Made by a program: the position numbers and the translations under genes
Shown: in pieces, positions 1 through 8,412 of the stretch
How the letters are laid out: each line of letters begins with the position of its first letter
Numbering within the stretch: position 1 is the stretch's first letter
Source of the DNA: Chloroflexota bacterium
GTDB taxonomy: Bacteria; Chloroflexota; Anaerolineae; Anaerolineales; Villigracilaceae
Direction: 5' to 3'
Length of the DNA stretch: 64,000 bases
Assembly (NCBI GenBank): GCA_013388855.1
Contig: JACAEM010000001.1
Location: 1 to 64,000, forward strand
Notes under the pieces: model-generated
What the model was told of the DNA's origin: nothing
What the model saw: only the letters and a program-made list of their open reading frames with translations
Database searches by the model: none

Positions 1-297
1 ACAGACAATCAATTGGAGAAGATCGGCCTTCTCGATGAGATCAAAAAATCACTTGAGGTATCGGGGATCGCCTTTGACATTTATGACAAGGTCATCACGG
101 AACCCACCATAGACTATACCGAAGACGGGCTGAAGGCGTATCAACAGGCCAAAGCGGAATTCCTCATTGCCGTAGGGGGAGGAAGTCCTCTTGACACCGG
201 CAAAGCCATCTCCGCATTGGCCACAAATCCTGGGAAGATGAACGACTTCGAGGGACCGAATAAGATCCCAAAACCGGGGGCCCCTCTTTTTGTTTTG
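1..297 (+). pseudogene. Iron-containing alcohol dehydrogenase, truncated fragment
   Basis: The left window edge lies inside this frame, so its beginning is not visible. About 99 codons match a group III iron-dependent alcohol dehydrogenase: the NAD-binding GGGSPLDTGKAIS motif (from about position 175) and the NPGKMNDFEG segment after it are typical of the family. Past about position 295 the similarity stops. The expected PTTxGTGSE segment and the iron-binding histidines are missing, and the open frame simply runs antisense through the end of metK to a stop at 385-387. I read this as a gene that lost its C-terminal two thirds, probably by deletion or rearrangement next to metK, and infer it is not functional. 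Confidence 0.75.
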
Positions 298-305
298 GAT
301 GGAAT

Positions 306-1520
306 CTACAATCCAGCGGCGCTTTTCAACGCTTCGGCTTTGTCAGTGCGTTCCCAGGGGAACTCGATATCGTCACGTCCAAAATGACCATAAGCGGCGG
401 TCTTGCGATAGATCGGCTGACGCAGCTTCAAGTCACGGATGATCGCGCCGGGGCGCAGGTCAAAGTGATCAGTGATGAGTCCGGCGATGTGGTCATCCGA
501 GATCTTGGCGGTGCCGAAGGTCTCGACGTTCACCGAAAGCGGATGCGCCACGCCAATGGCGTATGCCACCTGCACTTCGATGCGGTCGGCGATACCCGCC
601 GCGACGATGTTCTTCGCCACATAGCGCGCCGCATACGCCGCAGAGCGGTCCACCTTTGTGGGGTCCTTGCCGCTGAACGCGCCGCCGCCATGCCGTCCCA
701 TGCCGCCATATGTATCGACAATGATCTTGCGCCCGGTCACGCCTGCGTCGCCCATCGGTCCGCCGATCACAAAACGCCCGGTTGGGTTGACATAAATCTT
801 GATGTTCTTGTCCACCATCTCGGCGGGGAGTGTCGGCATGATGATCTGCTCGGTGACGACCTCGGTGATCTCCGCCTGCGAAGCATCCGGCGCGTGCTGT
901 GTGGAGATAAGGACGGTGTCGACACGCTTCGGCTTGCCCATCGAATACTCGATCGTGACCTGACTCTTCGCATCGGGACGAAGCCAGGGGATGGTCCCGT
1001 TTTTGCGAAGTTCGCTCTGCCGACGCGTCAACTTGTGCGCCAGGTAGATCGGCAGGGGCATGAAGGTGGGCGTTTCGTTACAGGCATAACCGAACATCAT
1101 GCCCTGATCGCCCGCGCCAATGGATTCGACTTCCTCGTCCGTGAGGTGATGCCCGTCGCGTGTTTCGAGGGCGTGGTTTACGCCCATGGCGATATCGCCC
1201 GATTGCTTGGCGATGGCGACCAGCACGCCGCAGGAATTGCCGTCGAAACCCTTCTCGCTCGAGTCGTAACCGATCTCGGTGATCACCTTGCGCGCCAGTT
1301 CATCGTAGTTGATGTGCGCCTGAGTGGTAATCTCGCCCAGCAGCGCCACAAAACCGGTCTTGGTGGCGGTTTCGCAGGCGACGCGTGAGCGCGGGTCCTG
1401 TTCGAGACAGGCATCCAGCACTGCATCAGAAATCTGATCGCAGAGCTTGTCGGGGTGTCCCTCCGTCACTGATTCCGATGTGAACATCAGTTGCTTGGAG
1501 GTCATAAAGGTGTTGCTCAT
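306..1520 (-). CDS. metK: S-adenosylmethionine synthase
   Basis: Makes S-adenosylmethionine from methionine and ATP in the cytoplasm. The 404-residue protein is full length for bacterial MetK and carries the family signatures: [12 protein letters not shown] near residues 21-32, the GAGDQG hexapeptide at 135-140, and the glycine-rich [16 protein letters not shown] segment at about 278-293. The ATG at 1518-1520 is preceded by a clear AAGGAGA ribosome binding site. The gene is transcribed through a SAM-I riboswitch and intrinsic terminator directly upstream, so the product should repress its own synthesis. Its 3' end abuts the truncated alcohol dehydrogenase fragment. No other methionine-cycle gene lies next to it. 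Confidence 0.97.
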   Translation of the reverse strand: MSNTFMTSKQLMFTSESVTEGHPDKLCDQISDAVLDACLEQDPRSRVACETATKTGFVALLGEITTQAHINYDELARKVITEIGYDSSEKGFDGNSCGVLVAIAKQSGDIAMGVNHALETRDGHHLTDEEVESIGAGDQGMMFGYACNETPTFMPLPIYLAHKLTRRQSELRKNGTIPWLRPDAKSQVTIEYSMGKPKRVDTVLISTQHAPDASQAEITEVVTEQIIMPTLPAEMVDKNIKIYVNPTGRFVIGGPMGDAGVTGRKIIVDTYGGMGRHGGGAFSGKDPTKVDRSAAYAARYVAKNIVAAGIADRIEVQVAYAIGVAHPLSVNVETFGTAKISDDHIAGLITDHFDLRPGAIIRDLKLRQPIYRKTAAYGHFGRDDIEFPWERTDKAEALKSAAGL

Positions 1521-1540
1521 GGTTTGTGTTTCTCCTTAAA

Positions 1541-1579
1541 GAAAAGAAAATTGCCCCTCCAGACGAGCAGAAAGGGCAA
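1541..1579 (-). terminator. Intrinsic terminator of the metK riboswitch
   Basis: On the minus strand a 10-bp stem (5' arm at 1579-1570, 3' arm at 1560-1551, with G-U wobbles) is followed by a run of T residues at 1550-1541. It sits between the SAM-I aptamer and the metK ribosome binding site, which is the expected place for SAM-dependent transcription termination. Confidence 0.85.
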
Positions 1580-1599
1580 TTGCATAGATTCTATGAGAA

Positions 1600-1728
1600 G
1601 CCCTCTCATCTCCCAGAACATCCGTCTGTCGGAATTGGCACCTTTTCAACGGGGTCTAATGAGAACCGGTGTTGATAGGTTGTCGAGGCATCGTCGGGCC
1701 GTTCCCTCCGCCTCTCTGGATAAGAGCG
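1600..1728 (-). promoter_or_regulatory. SAM-I riboswitch (S-box) of metK
   Basis: Read on the minus strand, the region starts with CTTATCCAGAGAGGCGGAGG, continues with an ACGGCCCGACGATGCC segment, then GGTGCCAATTCC, and closes with GAGATGAGAG pairing back to the start. These are the conserved blocks of the S-box (SAM-I) aptamer. It lies about 80 bases upstream of the metK start, with a terminator hairpin in between. Known mechanism: bound SAM stabilises the form that allows the terminator, turning metK off when SAM is plentiful. Confidence 0.95.
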
Positions 1729-1865
1729 CCTTGCGGGGCTATTGAATTGTGACGGGATATTACCACAGGCAAAAAGATGAGTCAATTAATAAAACCCGTG
1801 TCATGTCCATACTTGTATCAGGTGTAAGAGGATTGTTTCGACAAAAAGCGGCTTGTCGTGGCATA

Positions 1866-2819
1866 TCATTCATCCTCCACACAACGGAAGCCAATGCGCG
1901 GAGAGTAGGCGCCGATCAGGTCGGTCGAACCGTATGGCGCGTTGGGGTTGGGCCCCTGTACCGCCGAGCGTTTTGCCAGACGGATGTTTATCTCTGCATC
2001 ACCCAGACTTCCACCGCGCACAACCCGTTGGTATGTGTAACTTTCCGCCGGCCCCTGCGGATTGAAAGTCTCCGCATCGGCATAGGTAATGCTAAAGTAA
2101 TCGTTGACCCATTCCGCCACATTGCCTGCCATGTCCAGCACACCGAACGGACTGGCTCCCAAAGGATAGGTTCCCACCCGGGTGGTATCGCCGACCATGA
2201 AATTGAAATTGGCGAACCTGCCGTCGGGTTTATCCTCGCCCCATGGAAAGGTGCGGAGGTCATCGCCGCGGGCGGCTCGTTCCCATTCTGCCTCGGTCGG
2301 CAGGCGACGACCAGCCCATTCGCAATAGGCTTTTGCCTGCCCCCAACTGACATATACCACAGGGTAATCCTTGAATTCGGTGAGTCCGTAGTATTCGGTT
2401 CTCCGCTGGGAGTTGAATGAATATGGCGGCTCACACATTCCCGCGCCTACACACAGTGTGTACATACCATTGGTGACCTCGAGCTGGTCCATCCAGAAGG
2501 CGTCGAGAGTCACCTCATGAGCAGGTTTTTCATTATCCGTTGCGTGGACATCCATGCCGCCCATGCGGAAGGTGCCCGCCGGAATAAGAACCTGCGGCAT
2601 GCCGTCGACGGTTGAAACACGCAAGCGAATGGGTATCTCTGTCGGCGCGGAGGTGGGGGTTGAAACAGTTTCGATGGTTGCAGTTGGGCTGATTGTTGGG
2701 ATTGCCGTCGGTGCGCCAGGGGGACGCGAGGTCGCGGTTGATTCAGTTTCTGGAATTTCGGTTCCTGTTCCACAGGCGGTGAGGAGGACAAAAAGAATGA
2801 GCGGGATGAATCGTTTCAT
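1866..2819 (-). CDS. Formylglycine-generating-enzyme-like (SUMF1) lipoprotein
   Basis: A predicted lipoprotein of 317 residues. The ATG at 2817-2819 begins MKRFIPLILFVLLTAC, a signal peptide with lipobox LTAC; an upstream TTG at 2829-2831 is possible but less likely. A Thr/Pro-rich linker follows, then from about residue 75 to the end an FGE-sulfatase (SUMF1) domain, with recognisable IPAGTFRMGG, VTNGMY, LPTEAEWERAARG, GNVAEW, VVRGGS and GFRC segments. True sulfatase-activating enzymes use a Cys pair that I cannot locate with confidence, so the domain may serve as a binding or structural module, as in many bacterial relatives. The neighbour on the same strand, at 2862, is another exported protein with the same kind of linker. 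Confidence 0.85.
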   Translation of the reverse strand: MKRFIPLILFVLLTACGTGTEIPETESTATSRPPGAPTAIPTISPTATIETVSTPTSAPTEIPIRLRVSTVDGMPQVLIPAGTFRMGGMDVHATDNEKPAHEVTLDAFWMDQLEVTNGMYTLCVGAGMCEPPYSFNSQRRTEYYGLTEFKDYPVVYVSWGQAKAYCEWAGRRLPTEAEWERAARGDDLRTFPWGEDKPDGRFANFNFMVGDTTRVGTYPLGASPFGVLDMAGNVAEWVNDYFSITYADAETFNPQGPAESYTYQRVVRGGSLGDAEINIRLAKRSAVQGPNPNAPYGSTDLIGAYSPRIGFRCVEDE

Positions 2820-2861
2820 GGATTTGCCCAATTGTCAGAAAGTGACAGTCACTTGATTTTA

Positions 2862-4097
2862 TTACGGCTGTACGCCGACAAAGTTGAGGGCGTAGATGGC
2901 ATCCTCGTATCCTGGGCGGATGGAGAGCGCCTTACGCCAGTTTTCGACTGCGCCCTTGGTGTCGCCCTGACGATAGAGCGCCCAGCCGTGCCAGAGCCAG
3001 GTCTCCTCGGACATTTCGGTGCGCCGCAAGGCATACTCGGTGAGAGCGAGCAGGTCGTCGATGCGGTTCGCGTGGAAGTTGGCAAGAAATGGGCCAAACT
3101 GATAGCGGAACATACGCTGGGGCAGACCAAGTTCACGCGCCTTGTCGTAGGCTTCGTTGGCTTCGGCGTAGCGCTCGAAGTAGACGAGGTTACTTCCCAA
3201 ATTGAACCACGCGAACGCGTCGGTGGGATCGTTGACGGTGGCGGCTTGGGCGGAGTCCAGCGCGTTTTGCCGATTCAGGGTTGCATCCCAGTTCGAGCCG
3301 AGGATGTTCCGGATAGTTTGTTCTTGCTGGGGAAGGTAGGCGACCATGTACAGATAGTTGAAAGGCTTCCATTCCGTCTCGAACTGCCCGTAGGGAATGG
3401 TTTTGTCAGGTCCGCGATAGGTGTCTTGGACGGTGAAGGTCTGGGTCGCGTCGTCGTAGCCTGTCAGCAGGAGGTAATGTGCCGCCCACAGGTCGTCGTC
3501 GGGCCAGCCGGTGTCGTCGGGATTGAGGGATGTGGTGCCCTCGATGATGACGGGGTAATTAGCGGCAATCAGGCGTTTGAGCGTTTCGATGTCCCCGCCG
3601 ACGCGGTATTCGATGGCGAGCCAGCCTGCATAATTGCGCACCCAGAACGCCATTTCTTCGGGGTTAACGTTGCGGTCGCCATTGACCGGCTTGATAACGT
3701 CGGAGATATCCTTTTGTGAGCCGGTCCAGCCGAACATGTGCAGCATCATCGAGAGCGCGGCGGGGCCGCAGTTGTTGGCGGTCTGCTTCTCGTATGGCGG
3801 GGAGGGGAGCATCGTTTGCGCCGGGAGAGGCGGAAATGTGGGAGTGGGCGGGATGGGTGTCTCAACAGTTTCAGGAGTCGATGTGGGTGGCAGCGTTGCC
3901 GTAACTTGACTTGTCGGAATGGGTGTGTTTGGGATTGCCGTCGGCACGTCACCGACCGGGTTCAACACATTCTTGATATAAGTCCTTGCCACCTCGATGC
4001 GCCAGGAAAGACGGCTGTTGACCGCGGGAAGTTGGTAAATCAGGATTGCAAGCAGGAACAAGCCTGCACTCACAAACAATAAACGTCTTTTTTTCAT
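2862..4097 (-). CDS. Exported C39-like peptidase with C-terminal TPR repeats
   Basis: A 411-residue protein with an N-terminal hydrophobic segment (residues about 4-24) and a Thr/Pro-rich linker to about residue 95. A papain-like C39_2 domain follows, with the catalytic Cys in NNCGPAALSMML, the His in HYLLLTGYDD and the Asp of the QDTYRG segment. The last 150 residues hold about three tetratricopeptide repeats (AFAWFNLGSNLVYFERY, then WLWHGWALYRQGD). I chose the ATG at 4095-4097 because it starts the signal-anchor; the frame stays open further upstream but there it is Cys/Arg-rich and unlike a protein. It is probably a surface peptidase or peptide-processing protein of unknown substrate. The lipoprotein gene at 1866 follows 42 bases downstream, possibly in one operon. 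Confidence 0.82.
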   Translation of the reverse strand: MKKRRLLFVSAGLFLLAILIYQLPAVNSRLSWRIEVARTYIKNVLNPVGDVPTAIPNTPIPTSQVTATLPPTSTPETVETPIPPTPTFPPLPAQTMLPSPPYEKQTANNCGPAALSMMLHMFGWTGSQKDISDVIKPVNGDRNVNPEEMAFWVRNYAGWLAIEYRVGGDIETLKRLIAANYPVIIEGTTSLNPDDTGWPDDDLWAAHYLLLTGYDDATQTFTVQDTYRGPDKTIPYGQFETEWKPFNYLYMVAYLPQQEQTIRNILGSNWDATLNRQNALDSAQAATVNDPTDAFAWFNLGSNLVYFERYAEANEAYDKARELGLPQRMFRYQFGPFLANFHANRIDDLLALTEYALRRTEMSEETWLWHGWALYRQGDTKGAVENWRKALSIRPGYEDAIYALNFVGVQP

Positions 4098-4140
4098 TCG
4101 GGAAAGTGTACCAGAGTTGGATGAGCAGAAATTAAACAAT

Positions 4141-4670
4141 TTTTGACATCCCTTCCCGCGTCCGCCGCCGCAGACCCCGCCCACGCCTGATTCCGTTTCG
4201 ACAGTTTCATCCACCCCGAAAATCATCCCGTTCTTCACCACCGAAAGCAACCTCGACCAACTCACTGTCCTGCAATCGCTCATCACCTCTCCCGCTTCGT
4301 GCAGAACGCAGCTGTTGACCTTCCTCGTCTCCAGGGCAGACCTCGGCATCTTCGAGATCGAACCCTCCCTCCAGTGGACAGATGCGGGGTATCTCATCCC
4401 GCTCGATGATATAGTCGCAACCATCGGCGCGGATGACTTTGTGGAAGGCAGTCTCTTCCAACAAAATGGGATACCTATGCCGTTCCCTATGCCGTCAGCG
4501 TGTATGGGCTGTGGGTGCGTAAAGACCTCTTCGAGCAGGCGGGGCTTCCGCTTCCCACAACCTACGAGCAGGTATTGACTTCCGCAAATACCCTGACCAA
4601 CAGCCAAACCTACGGCATTACCCTGCCTGCGGGACAAAATATCGCCACGCATCCATTGAGGGAGTGTATT
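4141..4670 (+). pseudogene. Decayed sugar-type ABC solute-binding protein gene
   Basis: This 778-base gap between genes holds remains of an extracellular solute-binding protein (SBP_bac_1/8 type). One frame (about 4150-4465) reads a Thr/Pro-rich linker, then PFFTTESNLDQL and WTDAGYLIPLDDIV. The match then jumps frame near 4465 and continues as YAVPYAVSVYGLWVRKDLF and GLPLPTTYEQVL to about 4670. The signal peptide, the start and the C-terminal half are missing, and at least one frameshift is present. I infer a dead gene. No permease or ATPase partners are nearby. From 4670 to 4875 I see no further gene. Confidence 0.7.
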
Positions 4671-4875
4671 CACTTGTGGGTCAAATTAGGGTTAAGAGGC
4701 AAAGCGGGAATATCAAGAAATGGTAAAGATGGGTTTGCACAAAACAAACTAATTAGCATGACCGTGGTAAACTGACTCTGCTCACCATTTCATACAGGTT
4801 GCCATATTGTTTTCATCGAACACTCCGAATTAGGCTAAAATTCTTTCAAAACATCCTTTCTTTATAAAAAACTCT

Positions 4876-5865
4876 ATGAATACTTCCTCTGTCACTGCCA
4901 TCGCCCATCCCAACATCGCCTTCATCAAATACTGGGGCAACCGTGATAACATCCTGCGTCTGCCCATGAACGGCTCGATTTCAATGAACCTTGACGGGCT
5001 GTGCACGCGGACAACGGTCAGCTTTCAGCCTTCATTACCGTTTGACGAACTTATCATCAACGGGCGCGAGGTGACCGGTGCGGGCTTGGACCGCGTCTCG
5101 TATATCCTTGACATCATCCGCGGCATGGCAAACATTCATGACCGTGCCGAGGTTATTACCGAGAATAACTTCCCATCCGGTGCGGGGATCGCCTCCTCCG
5201 CCTCGGCATTTGCCGCCCTGGCAGTGGCAGGGAGCAAAGCCGCGGGACTTAACCTCAGTGAACCGGAGCTTTCGCGCCTCGCGCGGCGCGGCTCTGGCTC
5301 CGCTTCGCGCTCGATCCCCGGCGGCTTTGTGGAGTGGCAAGTGGGAACGACCGATGAAGACTCGTTTGCCTTCTCGATTGCCCCGGCGGATCATTGGAAA
5401 TTGGTGGATTGTGTTGCCATCGTCAGCGCCTCCCACAAAAAGACCGGTTCCACCGAGGGACACTCCATTGCGCCAACCAGTCCACTGCAAGCCGCGCGTG
5501 TGGCAGACGCGCCGCGCCGCCTGGAGATTTGCCGTAAGGCAATCCTAGAGAAGGATTTCGACGCGTTCGCATCCATCGTGGAACTTGATTCGGACATGAT
5601 GCATTCCGTGATGATGACATCCACGCCCGCGCTGCATTACTGGAAACCCGCCTCGCTCGATGTAATGAACAGTGTCCGCATGTGGAGAACAAATGAAAGT
5701 ATCCCCGCCTGCTATACTGTGGATGCAGGCGCTAACGTGCATGTTATCACCCTCGAATCGGAAGCACATATCGTCGAAAAACGCCTGCGGGAGATCAAAA
5801 GTGTGGAAGATGTGCTCGTTGCTCATGCAGGTGGGCCGGCAACGATTGTGAAGAACAGCGATTAA
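4876..5865 (+). CDS. mvaD: Mevalonate-type decarboxylase (diphosphomevalonate or phosphomevalonate decarboxylase)
   Basis: A GHMP-superfamily enzyme of 329 residues, the usual MvaD length. It opens with AHPNIAFIKYWG, the family N-terminal signature; the ATP-binding loop is FPSGAGIASSASAF and the conserved Ser/Arg segment is SGSASRSIPGGFVEW. It carries out the ATP-dependent decarboxylation that yields isopentenyl (di)phosphate in the cytosolic mevalonate route. Related Chloroflexota enzymes (Roseiflexus) act on phosphomevalonate and need isopentenyl phosphate kinase afterwards, so the exact substrate is open. No other mevalonate gene lies in the window. A convergent terminator separates it from fakA. 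Confidence 0.92.
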   Translation: MNTSSVTAIAHPNIAFIKYWGNRDNILRLPMNGSISMNLDGLCTRTTVSFQPSLPFDELIINGREVTGAGLDRVSYILDIIRGMANIHDRAEVITENNFPSGAGIASSASAFAALAVAGSKAAGLNLSEPELSRLARRGSGSASRSIPGGFVEWQVGTTDEDSFAFSIAPADHWKLVDCVAIVSASHKKTGSTEGHSIAPTSPLQAARVADAPRRLEICRKAILEKDFDAFASIVELDSDMMHSVMMTSTPALHYWKPASLDVMNSVRMWRTNESIPACYTVDAGANVHVITLESEAHIVEKRLREIKSVEDVLVAHAGGPATIVKNSD

Positions 5866-5904
5866 AAAACTTCGGGAGGGTTTCAAACCCTCTCGAAGTT
5901 TTTA
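5865..5904. terminator. Bidirectional terminator between mvaD and fakA
   Basis: A 13-bp inverted repeat (AACTTCGGGAGGG and its complement) is flanked by an A-run on the left and a T-run on the right, so it can end transcription of both convergent genes. Confidence 0.9.
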
Positions 5905-5933
5905 GTCTTCGTGCTCTTTGTGGTGAACTGCTT

Positions 5934-7604
5934 TCACTCCACCGAGATGATGAAGTGATAATGCGGCTGTCCACCTTCCTGCACTTCGATCTCCAGATTC
6001 GGATACTTTCCGCGGATCACATCCGCAATGCGATTGGCTTCGGCGTGCGGCATATCCTGCCCGTAAAAGAGCGTGACCAGTTCATGCCCGGCGGCATCCG
6101 CTTTTTCGAGCAGAGCCAGGCATCCCTCCTCCACCGACCCGGATGAAGCCACCAGTTTCCCATCCAGCAGCGAAATGACCTCGCCTTCCTTCACGTTCAC
6201 GCCATCGATCTCCACGTTTCGCACGGCAATGGTGATCTCGCCAGTCTTGACCATACTCAGGGCTTTGGTCATTTTCTCGGCGACGGAATCAAGTTCCCCG
6301 TCAGGTTGAAGCGCAAGCATGGCAGCGAGTCCCTGCGGGACCGTTTTGCTCGGCACCACCGCCACCTGCTTCACAGTCACTTCCTTCGCCTGATTTGCCG
6401 CCATCACGATATTTTTGTTGTTGGGGAGGATGATCACCTTGTCGGTCGGCAGGTTTTCGAACGCGCTCAAAATATCCTGCGTGGAGGGGTTCATCGTCTG
6501 CCCGCCCGCCACCACCGCGGCAACGCCGAGGCTGGCAAAGATACGGCTCAAACCTGCCCCCGGCGAAACGGTCACCACGGCAATCTGCCCAGGCTCCACC
6601 GCGCTGAATTTGATTGGCTGTTGCGAGGCACCCTTCTGGATGTCGTCCATCTGCGCCAGCAGGTTTTCCATCGCCACTTTCGTGATGGTGCCGATGCCCA
6701 TGATGTAATCAATCGGCTCATAGCGCTTTTCGAGCGGCACGTGGATATGCATGCGGTACATACCCTCGCCCTCACCCACTTGGATCGAGGTGCCCATCGT
6801 TTCGAGCTTGCCATAGAACGATTGCAGCTCAAACTCGCTGTTCGGGAAAAAATCCACGACTACTTCGTAGTCCTGTCCTTCCTCCACCTCCTGCATCGCG
6901 TTTTCGAGATTCATCGCCGAGAGCGGCTGCACACTTGCCAAAGGTGTATCGAGTGACTCGCCATAGACGTGCCGCAACATCCCCTCCAGAATGAAGAATA
7001 ACCCCTTACCGCCCGAATCGACCACGCCAGCCTGCTTGAGGACAGGGAGCAATTCGGGAGTCTGTTTGACGGATTCATCCGCCGCCGCGACCGCTGTCTC
7101 AAGAATATCCACCGCGTCCTTCGCGGACCCGAGGCTTGCCTCCGTACCCGCGGCGACTCCTTTAGCGACGGTCAGAATCGTCCCCTCCACCGGGCGGACC
7201 ACCCCTTTATAGGCTGTATCGCGCGCTTCCGCAAATGCTTTGACGAGAGTCTCCGCGTCGAGCGTGGCATGATCCTGCACGCCGCGGGCAAACCCGCGCC
7301 ATAGTTGAGAAAGAATCACACCAGAATTGCCGCGTGCCCCCATCAACGCGCCCTTTGCCACCATGCCTGCCATTTTGCCGAGATGTTTCTCGCCGGAGTC
7401 CTTGATCTCGTTGTAGGCGGATGTCAACGTGAGCAGCATGTTCGTACCGGTATCCCCATCCGGCACAGGGAATACATTCAGAGAATTGACAACCTGCTGG
7501 TTGGTACGGAGCCAGGCAAGTCCCGCCTCCACCAGCCGTTTCAGGGATTGCCCGTCGATTTGGCGTTTGCGAAGTTTGTCTACGCGCGCAGTATTTACAG
7601 CCAT
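5934..7604 (-). CDS. fakA: Fatty acid kinase subunit FakA-like (DAK2 / YloV family)
   Basis: A 556-residue protein of the YloV/FakA family. Residues about 20-205 form a DAK2 ATP-binding domain with NVFPVPDGDTGTNM, GARGNSGVILSQL and VDSGGKGLFFILEG; the rest is the middle and C-terminal domains characteristic of FakA. Known role: FakA phosphorylates fatty acids that are held by a DegV-type FakB protein, feeding exogenous fatty acids into phospholipid. No FakB gene is in the window. It follows the Asp23 gene by 14 bases on the same strand, the same pairing as yloU-yloV in Bacillus, so the two probably form an operon. Confidence 0.92.
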   Translation of the reverse strand: MAVNTARVDKLRKRQIDGQSLKRLVEAGLAWLRTNQQVVNSLNVFPVPDGDTGTNMLLTLTSAYNEIKDSGEKHLGKMAGMVAKGALMGARGNSGVILSQLWRGFARGVQDHATLDAETLVKAFAEARDTAYKGVVRPVEGTILTVAKGVAAGTEASLGSAKDAVDILETAVAAADESVKQTPELLPVLKQAGVVDSGGKGLFFILEGMLRHVYGESLDTPLASVQPLSAMNLENAMQEVEEGQDYEVVVDFFPNSEFELQSFYGKLETMGTSIQVGEGEGMYRMHIHVPLEKRYEPIDYIMGIGTITKVAMENLLAQMDDIQKGASQQPIKFSAVEPGQIAVVTVSPGAGLSRIFASLGVAAVVAGGQTMNPSTQDILSAFENLPTDKVIILPNNKNIVMAANQAKEVTVKQVAVVPSKTVPQGLAAMLALQPDGELDSVAEKMTKALSMVKTGEITIAVRNVEIDGVNVKEGEVISLLDGKLVASSGSVEEGCLALLEKADAAGHELVTLFYGQDMPHAEANRIADVIRGKYPNLEIEVQEGGQPHYHFIISVE

Positions 7605-7618
7605 CGTTTCTTCTGCTC

Positions 7619-7975
7619 CTAGTCGGTATTGCTCACGCGTAGCCCCGCCACATGAACGTCGATTTTATTCACTTTCAAACCCAATGCCTTTTCCACATGA
7701 TAGCGGACTGTGTTCGCCACGCTTTCCGCCACAGAATTGATGCGCGTCCCGTACTCCACGATGACGTGGATTTCAATATCGATGTCCTCGCCGTTATAGC
7801 TGACAAAAACACCCCGCGACGGTTCGCGCGTAATCGAACGCACAATGCCGTCTGCGAGGTTCTTTGGCGCCAGCCCTACCACGCCATAGGATTGGAGCGT
7901 GGCATGGTAGGCGATGGTCGCCACCGCGCTCGGGGAGATGTGAATCCCGCCCAGTGATGTCGTATCTTTTCCCAT
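7619..7975 (-). CDS. Asp23/Gls24-family protein (YloU-like)
   Basis: A 118-residue Asp23/Gls24 protein. It reads GGIHISPSAVATIAYHATLQ, then VKVSYNGEDIDIEI-like strands and VEYGTRINSVAESVANTVRYHVEK, the usual pattern of alternating acidic strands and helix. The founding members are envelope-associated stress proteins in staphylococci and enterococci; the molecular role is unclear. It is the first gene of the pair with fakA and is divergent from rpmB across a 117-base spacer that holds the rpmB promoter. Confidence 0.9.
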   Translation of the reverse strand: MGKDTTSLGGIHISPSAVATIAYHATLQSYGVVGLAPKNLADGIVRSITREPSRGVFVSYNGEDIDIEIHVIVEYGTRINSVAESVANTVRYHVEKALGLKVNKIDVHVAGLRVSNTD

Positions 7976-8007
7976 AGGTTCCTCTCGTATCTACTTAACA
8001 ATTTATC

Positions 8008-8036
8008 TTGAAGAAGGTTGCGTTATATGGTAAAAT
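8008..8036 (+). promoter_or_regulatory. Sigma70-type promoter of rpmB
   Basis: TTGAAG at 8008-8013 and TAAAAT at 8031-8036 are separated by exactly 17 bases. The predicted start near 8043 leaves a leader of about 50 bases containing a small GCCTTCAAAAAGGC hairpin. Confidence 0.7.
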
Positions 8037-8092
8037 GCCGTGCCTTCAAAAAGGCGACATATCGGAATTATAGCAAGAAAGGAAGTTCTCTC

Positions 8093-8278
8093 ATGGCTAA
8101 ATGCGCAAACTGCGGCAAAACCACCACCTTCGGGCACAATCGCTCGTTCTCCCAGCGCGCCACCAACCGCTCCTTCAAGCCGAATCTTCAGAAGACGCTG
8201 GTGATGGAAAAGGGTCGCAAAACCCACAAACTCCTGTGCGCCAAGTGCATCAAGTCGATTGGCAAGTCCGCGGCGTAA
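8093..8278 (+). CDS. rpmB: 50S ribosomal protein L28
   Basis: A 61-residue L28 of the large ribosomal subunit. It begins MAKCANCGKTTTFGHNRSFS and ends with CAKCIKSIGKSA. Two CxxC pairs (residues 4 and 7; 51 and 54) suggest a zinc-binding version. The ATG at 8093 follows an AAAGGAAG ribosome binding site; a longer upstream frame lacks L28 similarity. It has its own promoter and terminator. Its neighbours, an Asp23 gene, fakA, rpe and a PrkC-type kinase, are the same families that surround rpmB in Bacillus. Confidence 0.96.
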   Translation: MAKCANCGKTTTFGHNRSFSQRATNRSFKPNLQKTLVMEKGRKTHKLLCAKCIKSIGKSAA

Positions 8279-8303
8279 GCAACCCCGCACTCACGAACAA
8301 AGG

Positions 8304-8331
8304 TCACGGTGTACGCCGTGATTTTTGTTTT
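8304..8331 (+). terminator. rpmB terminator
   Basis: The stem TCACGG/CCGTGA with a GTAC loop is followed at once by TTTTTGTTTT. It lies 26 bases after the rpmB stop. Confidence 0.85.
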
Positions 8332-8344
8332 AATCGGCCATACT

Positions 8345-8402
8345 GTCGTTGCGAGTGACGCTTTCAACGCCACCAAGCAACTCTCCGGGGAGAGTGCTTC
8401 GG
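8345..8402. repeat. Dispersed GTCGTTGCGAG-type palindromic repeat
   Basis: The element starts GTCGTTGCGAGTGACG and ends with a hairpin CTCTCCGGGGAGAG flanked by AGCAA and TGCTT. Similar ends occur at 38732-38815 and 58293-58375, all between genes. It resembles the widespread bacterial extragenic repeats that begin GTCATTGCGAGGAGC. It lies between rpmB and the end of rpe. Confidence 0.5.
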
Positions 8403-8412
8403 GATTTCGACG

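Noticed and set aside
384-1388. 334-codon plus-strand frame opposite metK
   Set aside because: It is the antisense shadow of metK, has no recognisable domain and no ribosome binding site.
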